From positions 63,953 to 127,952 of the forward strand of contig JAKUCV010005642.1 of NCBI GenBank assembly GCA_028386065.3: a DNA stretch of 64,000 nt, given 5' to 3'. Positions 55,912 through 64,000 of the stretch are shown in pieces. Source of the stretch: Turnera subulata (taxonomy: Eukaryota > Streptophyta > Magnoliopsida > Malpighiales > Passifloraceae). A program made the translations under genes and the position numbers. Within the stretch, counting starts at the first letter, position 1. Every line of letters starts with the position of its first letter. The notes below the pieces were generated by a model. The model worked only from the letters and a program-made list of their open reading frames with translations, did no database searches and was not told the DNA's origin.

Positions 55912-57380
55912 AAGCTTCTATTTCATGCATGAAAAGAGGATTAAATTTTTAATTTTTTTTGGAAAAAAGTGTCGAAGAGAAATTTAATTAATAAAAATCT
56001 TTCCTAAACTATGTTAAAGGAATGGAAATTATTTTTCCCAAAAGAATGATTGTATTATTTGAGATTTAAAGTGGTCACATTATAAGTTATTGGAGCCTTT
56101 CTAAAGGAGAAAAATGGAAAAGAAAAAGTATAGTTAATTATTCTAATGTTAGGTGGCCCAGCCAGCAAGGATAAAAAATTAGAGACGTCCCGGGTTATAA
56201 TCAATATGGGATATTTCCTTGATGAATTGTACATTATTAATATTGATTGTATTCTTTTTGAAAGGCATGTATATGTATCAAATGGGTTACAGCCATCCTG
56301 TGTTTTTTTTTGCACGCGTCATTATATACGGTGTTTCAATGGTTACTTGTTTACGAAGTTAATTAATAGCGAGCAAAAGTTTTTTTTTTTTTGTTGAGAA
56401 AAAAATAGGGAGTATAGTTTGAGTTAATCTTCCAGTGACCACCATACACGCTACTTCCCTTGAATCATGTGTTGTCTAAATCATCGCCATAATTTTTTAA
56501 GTTAATAATAATTAAGGTTTTTTCTTTCCTTATATCAAGGAGTTAGTGCTTTTTCTTTTTTGCACTTTCATCCATTCTACCATTGAAAAAAAAAAATATG
56601 AAAGGTCTCTCTATTTTACAAGATCTCCAAATCCGACTAAACCCCTGGTTACTCTTTTTTTTTCATCTTTTTTTTTTATTTCTAAAATTGCAGAAGAAAC
56701 CAATTAGAAATTAGCAAAAGGACTATCTTGATCAAGTCGTAGTTTTAGATAATTTTTCTTCTTCTTTGCTTTCTATAACAGTAGACTGATATCAGAAGCA
56801 GTAATCTTGCGACTTAAATGAAAAAAGAAAAGAAAAATTAGTATGGAGGCAACTACTAAATAATAATTGTCCTTAATATTTTGACAAGAAAAAAGCTTAC
56901 GGTGTTTAGCATCAAAAAAAAAAAATTTTAGCATCAAAAAAAAAAGCTTACGGTGTATGGCAACTCTTTTCTTTGCCATACAAAGTAATCATTCCACAAT
57001 CCTCATTATACCGAACCCAGCTCTTTTCTTCTTTTCTTTTTGGTCTGCTACCCAGCTCTTATCTTTTGCAACAAAGAAATATATTTTGTACAAATTAAGT
57101 TGTCGCTTAGGTGGTTTTCTGGGGCGAAGGCCTAGAATTCAAATCTCTTTAGCAACAGTGCTGTTTTCTTTGTTACATTGAATCTGTGAACCATCCAAAA
57201 TTTTCCACCAACCATTACAATGATCGAATCCTTGATTTTTTTTTTTTAATGAAATCTAGGAAAACACCACTAAATTTGTCACACTACCTATATGAAGTTA
57301 ACTAAAACCGCTACAAAATTTTGTCACGATCACCTAAGTATGGTTTAACCCAAGAGAGTCCAATAAGCCCAGTGGTAGAG
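55911..57380. other. AT-rich intergenic DNA
   Basis: No gene is supported. Many homopolymer A/T tracts are present; a short exact repeat (AAAAAAGCTTACGGTGT, about 56890 and 56940) is interrupted by A runs. Confidence 0.55.
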
Positions 57381-57948
57381 TAGGGGTGTAAACAACTTGA
57401 GCTACTCGCTAACTATTCGGAATCGACTCGATAAATACTCAAACTCGACTCGTACTTATCGAACTTGGAAGGCTATCGAGTCGAGCTCGAACCTATCAGT
57501 ACTCGACTCGTGAAGCTAGAGAGTCTAATTAAGCTTTACTCCAATTATAGGGCTTAGGCTGGCTGAGGTTGTAAATCTTGATTTGGGCCATATGTTTGTG
57601 AGAAAGAATTAGGCCAAGTGTTCTTCTTAAGCCCAAAATGTGAATGGTTGTTAAAATTAAGAATAAATAATTAAATCAAAACATATCAGCTTTTAGTTTC
57701 ACTTTAGAATTAAAGTCTATCTTATGTACCAACCAAGCCTAGTTGAGCTTGCGTTAGCGAGCTCAAACGAGCTGAAATCGAGTATTCAAAAGCCAGCCCA
57801 AAGCCAACCACTATTTAACGAGTATTATCGAGCCGAACTCGAGTCCTAGGAAAACTTATCAAAGCTCGAGCTCGAGCTTGGTTTTTCCTTAACGAGCTCG
57901 AGTCGAGCTTGGCACTACTTAGTTCGACTCTGCTTATTTACAACCCTA
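57381..57948. mobile_element. MITE-like fold-back element rich in CGAGCTCGAG-type words
   Basis: The ends TAGGGGTGTAAACAA (57381-57395) and, inverted, TAGGGTTGTAAATAA (57934-57948) form imperfect 15-bp terminal inverted repeats. The interior is packed with ACTCGACTCG, CGAGCTCGAG and GAGTCGAGCT words on both strands, able to fold extensively. The middle (about 57535-57720) is ordinary AT-rich DNA, perhaps an insertion. No matching target duplication is evident, so the class (hAT-like MITE or other) is not settled. Confidence 0.5.
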
Positions 57949-60900
57949 TTGACACAAATCCGGGTATTATATTATTGTCCCCCAGCTCTTGAAATTTATA
58001 AATGTTAGAGTAAATTATAGTTTAAAATCACCTTGACAACTTAATTTTTCGCTGGAAAAAATTCGCCATTTAACAATTACATAGTACCGTTAAATCGCCC
58101 ACTTCATCTTTGATGTCGTGCGAAGCCAAAACAACGAGATTTCACTATGTGCCCGTGCAAAGCCAAAATGACAAAGTTCTAGCTTTGCGCGCTTGCTACA
58201 ATAACAAAAACAAAACGTAGTGACGGATTTGAGGGTTTAGAAAGTTAAAAGATCAATTTTATTCAAAAAAAATGAAAAACATCCCGAAGTGATTTTGCTC
58301 TAATTTAAAATTAAAGTGTGTAGAATGAATATTCGACGGTCCTTAACAGAAATTAGGATTTTTTCCTTTCTCTCCTTCTCTTGGAGAAAACGCTAGATCT
58401 ACAACTTAGGACTGCCGCCGACTTTCTTCCGGCGGTGAGCCCCCCACCAAAAATTTTTTCAACTAGTTTTTTGTTTTTAGTTTCGTTAGTTTATTCCTAC
58501 TTTTTGTGGGTTTAGTCTCACTTTTTGTGAGTTGATTTCTCTCCCTCTGGAGTTTTTTTACCTTTTTTGGTATTTCAAATAGGACTATGGGAGCCAAAGT
58601 TCATAGAGGAAGATTCGATTTGAAGAACAATTCTTTATATCTACTATAGAAATATACCAATAAAGGGATATTTTCCCCCACAGGTATGTCTCAAATTTAC
58701 CTGTTGGCATGGTGGTTGTTGTACGGACCATACTGGATCTGGATCTGATGCTCGCGAGAGTAGTATCGCGAGTAGTGTGTCTTTGTAAATCATCTATTGA
58801 AGGGGATAAATCACGTTGTGTATTTTTATGTAGTAGGTTAAGAAGAATTCTTATCTTAAATTTTTCTTATGTTTTTGCTATATTAGATCTTCAACTATAT
58901 AATTTAGATTGAAATATACCTAAATATTATGTTTAGGCTAATGGAGACCGAACAAATAATGTCAACCTGCAAAAAATATAAGGCGCAGGCCCCATATTCC
59001 AATTAACCGATTTTTATTTCTCAACCCAAAAAATTCAATTAATTTTTTATATTAATTTTTTTAGTTTCCATTTTGACATATTTATACTTTTTCCATTTTT
59101 TGTCTAACTGCTTAGACTTAAACAGGCCATTTGATGTCATTGTGAATGTTAATAAAATCTCCACAAAACCAAACAGTTCACTTGGATAATCATTTGTTTA
59201 GAGTTTTAAATATATAAATTCGAATAAGAGCATACTACGGATTCAGCATTGTTCTAGTGTTCAAGAAAAAAAAAAAGGATTCAGCATTGTTTACCTGCAA
59301 TGATTTGTGATTATCAGTGCAAATGAACAAAACAGGATTGGCACATAAAAATAAATCTATGACATTAAATTCATATGTGACACCGTTATGCACATGAACA
59401 GGGTAAGCTATTCTCACTCACCTCTTGCTATGCAAAACCAAACATGGCAAATATAGAAATTTTAATCTAAGAAGGGGTAGCTAATTTAAATTAAGTGCCT
59501 ACACCGTACAGACTATTCTAGTGCATTGAAAGAATACAAACTTGGTGGTGCTTGAGCCTTGAACTACCGAACATAGACCACAGATTCAACAAAATTTCTC
59601 TAACTAAGAACTTTCTCTTCTTAATTAAAACTCAAGCGTACTAACTCAAATTTTTAAAATCCAAATGTTTAGATCTCTAAGCAAGAATTTCCTCTTTTCA
59701 AAAGCAACTCAAGTGTACAAACTCAAACTTTCAAACTCCAAATGTTTCCAACCAACATGGTTGGATGATTGCTACTCGACACATCTATTTGACCAAAAAA
59801 ACAAAAATTAAACCCAGAAAAACACTTTTAAGAAAATAAAAATGAGAAAAAAAGAAACTATAGAATTATTTATTAAATTATGGACCCTGGAAAATTTCTG
59901 AGAATGTAAAAATTAAAAATTAAAGAATTATTTTCGAGAAAAAAATGACTAAAAAATCAAATGAGAAAATTATTTTAAAAATAACGGGGTCTAATTTCAC
60001 ATTTTTTCAGAATTTAGAATTTATCAATTCATAAATATATTCTGAAATGAAAATGAGGAAAAAAATGTGGAATTATTAAAGAACTCATGGAAACTAATTT
60101 GATATGTTTTTAGAATTTTAGAATTTAAAATTTAAAAAATTGTTACCCAATGAAAGTAAGAAAAAAATTAGAAATAATTAAAAAAATTATAGACATGTGT
60201 AACTTAAGGCATGGATCAAAATTAAAATAAATTTTGGAAAAAAGAAATTTCCCTAAAAAATATATTGCACTACATCAGGTAATCACTAAAAGTATCTATA
60301 TGTAAAAGAAGAAAGAAAAAGGATGGAAGACTATTAAAGAAAAAAATTTAAAACAAATATATTAGAAAATTAAATTAATATTAAGTAATATAAAACCTAT
60401 ATTAAAACAATTAAATTTTATAAATAAAATGTATTAGAAAACGTAGTTAACTTAGAAAAAAAGTGAAGCATTAAAAACATTTATATGATTAAAATTAAAA
60501 GAAAAAATAGCATGCTAATAACAGAATATAATGGCAAGCAATTACAACAAATTAACACTTTATTTGTATATATATTAAAAAATTATATTTACCTTTCCAA
60601 GTATGTCTCACTTATCATCAGTGTATAGTAAAAAAAATATGATAAATCTAACATAAAATATGTAAACAAAGTAACTATAAAATAAATATCTATAAACTGG
60701 CTTTAGCAGTTAAGAAAAATTAAATACACCAACATCATCAGCATAAAGAATGGCTGGTAAATAAATAAATATGAAAAATACATAATTAATACTTTTACTA
60801 CAACAAAATCCAATATCCTATTTTAGTTACATCAACCATTTAATCAATAAATATTGATAACATATTGTTCATTTCAAGCAACAGTTACGAAGATAAACAA

Positions 60901-61208
60901 AAAAAAACCATAATATTGTGTAGACAAAAGTTATAGAAGCAAAGCAGTTATTTTATAACAAAGCACACTTATGAAAGAGAAAGATAAAATTAATATGAGC
61001 TGACTAAGAATTTAAATGAAAAAGATATACATTATAAATTTCTAAAAAATTAATGTTTAATATTGAGAGGGACATGCTAAGACTTGAACTGTTCAATGGA
61101 AAGTAAAGCATCAGTCACCTAAACGATAAAAATTAAGAAAGAGAAAAAATAAATATTATAGAATTTTAAAAAGATAGTGTCTCAAAAAAGATGAAGAAAA
61201 TTATACTT
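57949..61208. other. AT-rich intergenic DNA
   Basis: No gene is supported. Around 58385-58600, GC-richer text (CTGCCGCCGACTTTCTTCCG, GCGGTGAGCC) may be a decayed LINE leader. 59800-61190 is very AT-rich with no structure I can name. Confidence 0.5.
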
Positions 61209-61545
61209 TGTAACAGCCCGGGTAAAATTTGGATTTTTACCGGGACTGTTAAAGTCGTTAAACAGTGATTACCGGATGAATTAATCTTGGGTAATTAATT
61301 CAAGGTAAATCGGGAGTCGTTTTTCGAAACCGAGAGTTTCCCGCGCTCGGGAGTATCTTCCTGACTAACCGAGCCTCGGTTTCCAGTTCCGAGACTTGGA
61401 CGACGTTCAGGAGGATTAATCGGATTTTCCGAGCCCAAGTTGTATTTTTGGACTCGAGACGGAAAATTCGAAAAGACGGGGGTATCCCTGCGTTTACGAG
61501 ATCCCGACACGAGAATCCGGACCGGCCAAATGAGGCTTGCCCGAA

Positions 61546-62015
61546 GCCACTCTTTCTTCTCCTCTTTCCTTTCTCTTCCTCTTTCTCGGTTACATTTCTT
61601 CTCCTCTTTCTCGGGTTTTCCTTCAGCCGCGCGGGCCCCACCTCTCTTCTTTCTTTCCTTTCTTTTCCTCCCCTTCCTTTCTTTTCCCCTTTCTTTTCTT
61701 TTCTTCTCCATTTTCCTTCCTCAGCCGCCGGACCCCCTCCTTCTTTTCTTGCTTTTCTCCCGTGATCAACCGGTCCCCCTGTCTTTTTCTTCTTTGTTTT
61801 TCCTTGTTTTCTTCCCCTTCCTTTTCTTTAATTTCACTTCTCCTTCCCCCGAAATCCACACACCACTGCCAACCATCCTCTCCTCTCTACCTTTCTTCTT
61901 CTCCTTTTCTTTCTCCTCCTTCTTTCTTTCTTTTCCCCTCCTGTCTTCTCCTTCCTTACGCCGCCGCCACCACACCAACACCACCATCATCATCTTCCTT
62001 CCACACCCCACACCA
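61546..62015 (+). other. C/T-rich strand-biased block inside the LTR
   Basis: About 470 bp are almost pure pyrimidine on the plus strand in stretches (TTTCTTTCCTTTCTTTTCCT). This opens long overlapping frames on both strands, encoding only Ser/Phe/Pro- or Lys/Glu/Arg-rich low-complexity peptides. Confidence 0.75.
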
Positions 62016-63689
62016 TCACCGCCACCCTCGTCGCGCCATCAACCACGCGACACAGAGCCGAGACAAGCATCAGGCCTCGCCTCCCTGCCGACTACCACAT
62101 CACCGAGCCCAACCACCGGAGAGCACCTTGTCGCCACCGTGTTCGATCTCCTCCCTCGTGCGCTCGCTGCTGCTGCCGCCTCACACCGTCGTCCCCACAA
62201 CCTGCAGTAGCCGCCGGATGTGACACGACCACCTGCAGCCACCAGTGCTCTGACGTCACGCTCGCATCTCCGGCGATGCTCCTCTCCTCGCGTCGTGTTC
62301 CTCACCGTGCCTTCACCCAACGACGGAGCCAAACTCAAGGTCGACACCGGATCGCTCACCTCACCTCTGCTCGCCTGCTCGCCGCCGTCTCCATTGACCA
62401 TAACCAGCGCCGCCTCCGTCCTCTCCAAGTCGCGCCGCCACCGAGCATACCCAGCCTCGCGTACAGTCCGGTTCCGCCGTGGTGAGTTGACCCGTCGGTG
62501 TGAGCTAGACTGAAGGCCTGAATGGGTTTGATAGTGTGGGCTGTAGTGTTGGCCCAGGTCTTGTACCGGGCTGAACCTAACGGGCCTGCTCTTGGACCTC
62601 ATGTGGGCTGGCCATTCACTTTTCTTTTTTTTTCCTTTGCATTGTTATGCTTAGGGCCTGAAACGTATTAATGGAATCATAACTACAATAGTTATAACAT
62701 TAGTAATTATATAATTACATGAATATGGAGGTATATAAAATAAATATGTAATAATAATGATAATTAATTAAATAAGATCTGATATATATAAATATGGATA
62801 ATTTTGGAAAATAAATTGTAGAAATACTTTTGGAAAAACATATATATATAGAATACATAATTAATACCTATGAAAAGTATATACTCATGTTGATATATAA
62901 TTGTTTTGGAATGACATTTGTCTAAGGGAATAAGAATGTATACCTATGAACTTGAAACCATTTACGGAATAAGCTTTTATATTTTGGAAACTATATATAT
63001 GTTATAATCTCTAGAAAACTATGGTAATTAATATCTTGGAAAGTATAACTATTTAATGTAATATTTTAAAAGAGAGTTTTAAATAAAGTATGGTATCGAA
63101 ATTTTATTCGGATATACGTTCGGTAAAATATTTTCGGTAAATGGAAATAATAACGGATATGAACCGGGATGGGTAATTTCTTAGTATTGGCATCATAGCA
63201 TACCGATTATGTGCATTTATGTGAGCATGTTGTTTTGTGGTATAGGTTTTGATACCGGTCATTATTTCCGAAGTTGAGTAATCGGCCAAGGTGAGGATGG
63301 ATAAACCCTGATATGTGCCCGTAATGCTGTGTGTGTTTCTTTGTTGTTGTGTATTTTTGTTGCTAGATTGATCTGCTGGAATAATTATTGACTGTTACCT
63401 GATTGCTGTGGAATTATTGATGCTGTTGTTGGTTTGTGATAGATTTGTGTATGACATGTTGGAAATAATGCTGAGCTGTTAATTTTGAATAATTTGTGTC
63501 ATGAGTTTGAGATAAGAGATTGAGTCTGAGGAATTAATCTGAGATAATAGAAATTGGGAAATCGATGAAAGAGTAATGGATTGAACTGGAATTTGAGATG
63601 ATGATATATTTGTCACTTGGAAAGTAGTGGTACGACTAGATGGTTAGAGACTAGTTCTGTGGTGTCATGGCCAGAGGGATAGTTGGTTG

Positions 63690-63820
63690 GGGTGTTGACC
63701 CCGGATTTGTGATATTGGGATGTTGATCCCGGATTTGTGATATTGGGATGTTGATCTCGGATTTGAGATATTGGGATGTTGATCCGGGATTTGAGATATG
63801 AGGATGTTGATCCCGGATTG
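63690..63820 (+). repeat. 28-bp tandem repeat in the LTR
   Basis: About 4.7 units of GGGATGTTGATCCCGGATTT plus GTGATATT, with single-base differences between units. Confidence 0.88.
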
Positions 63821-64000
63821 TGGTGGGGCCTGGCATCCAGAATTAGTTAATAACCAGGTACGACCCTAGCTTGTCCAGTGACGGGGCCCGGAAGATAAAA
63901 TTGGTAATAAAAATTAATGAGTATTCATTTGGTCTTGGCTTTGTTATGATTTAGTAGAATTCCTCTATCTTGTTGTTTGTGTTGGTTTCCTCTGTCGTGT

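Larger units (their letters stand above)
61209..64000 (+). repeat. Large Tekay-like Ty3/gypsy LTR, 5' part (runs off the window)
   Basis: It starts TGTAACAGCCCGGG, typical of Tekay-type chromovirus LTRs, and the text at 63280-63310 and 63830-63890 (GGCCAAGGTGAGGATGG, GACGGGGCCCGG) fits such LTRs. No LTR end is reached by 64000, so the LTR exceeds 2.79 kb. It includes a C/T-rich block (61546-62015) and a 28-bp tandem repeat (63690-63820). Whether it is solo or part of an element cannot be told. Confidence 0.7.

Noticed and set aside
57381..57948. Classification as a hAT MITE
   Set aside because: Inverted ends are imperfect and no 8-bp target duplication could be found on either side; kept only as MITE-like.
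61440..62223. Frames of 228-256 codons in the right-hand LTR
   Set aside because: Low-complexity Ser/Phe/Pro products of a polypyrimidine block; antisense frames are open as well.
62039..62602. Minus-strand 187-codon frame
   Set aside because: Lies in the GC-rich part of the LTR, no recognisable domain, no promoter in a sensible position.
1..64000. tRNA, rRNA or small nuclear RNA genes
   Set aside because: No cloverleaf, 5S or snRNA signature noticed by eye; a tRNAscan-SE and Infernal run would be decisive.

Overview
The window is nuclear DNA of a flowering plant, most likely a eudicot with a large, repeat-rich genome. It is AT-rich, eukaryotic in gene structure, and made almost entirely of plant retrotransposons: Sirevirus-like Ty1/copia, Ty3/gypsy Tat/Athila, Tekay-like and Reina-like chromoviruses, L1-type LINEs and a LARD-like element. 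Only two ordinary host genes can be supported: an intronless NAC transcription factor gene (31356-32444) and a small secreted-peptide precursor (55310-55585). The species cannot be named from the sequence.

Region 1 (1-13192) is the most unusual part. It holds two related non-autonomous Sirevirus-like elements, one nested in the other head to head. Element A (minus strand) runs off the left edge. Element B (plus strand, 4266-12218) is inserted in A's 5' LTR with a 5-bp target duplication, AAGAT. Both keep LTRs, primer site and a broken gag, but pol is gone except for a trace of its start. In its place lies a roughly 2.4-kb cassette, in antisense orientation, with two open frames. Each frame has a TATA-like box upstream of its likely start. 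I call them ORF-X (small, Lys-rich, helical C-terminus) and ORF-Y (227 aa, unknown N-terminal half joined to the start of a LINE-type endonuclease domain). The LTRs and the 3' non-coding region carry dense arrays of a perfect 12-bp palindrome, AACATCGATGTT, just upstream of the LTR TATA box. The opposed elements form an inverted repeat with arms of about 4 kb. B also carries a 972-bp internal tandem duplication that gives it an extra partial LTR.

Region 2 (13193-30465) is a stack of decayed LTR elements. In order: a Tat-like gypsy gag/protease remnant on the minus strand, whose LTR holds a clean Tekay-like solo LTR (16094-18272, TSD CACCT); the 3' end of an Athila/Tat-like element with a long LTR; a decayed copia gag-integrase on the minus strand; and a LARD-like element (26166-30465) with no recognisable gag or pol.

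Region 3 (30466-38932) contains the NAC gene and an RRM-type L1 LINE on the minus strand (32661-38918, 14-bp TSD). A single N at 32467 is flanked by an exact 101-bp duplication of the NAC 3' end, which looks like an assembly join.

Region 4 (39232-51291) contains a Reina-like chromovirus (39232-44862, TSD GACGC, C-terminal chromodomain-like segment), a 370-bp tandem duplication at its 5' end, and a second L1 LINE on the plus strand (46309-51277). Region 5 (51292-64000) is AT-rich intergenic DNA with the small peptide gene, an ATT microsatellite, a fold-back element rich in CGAGCTCGAG-like words, and the first 2.8 kb of a large Tekay-like LTR that runs off the right edge.
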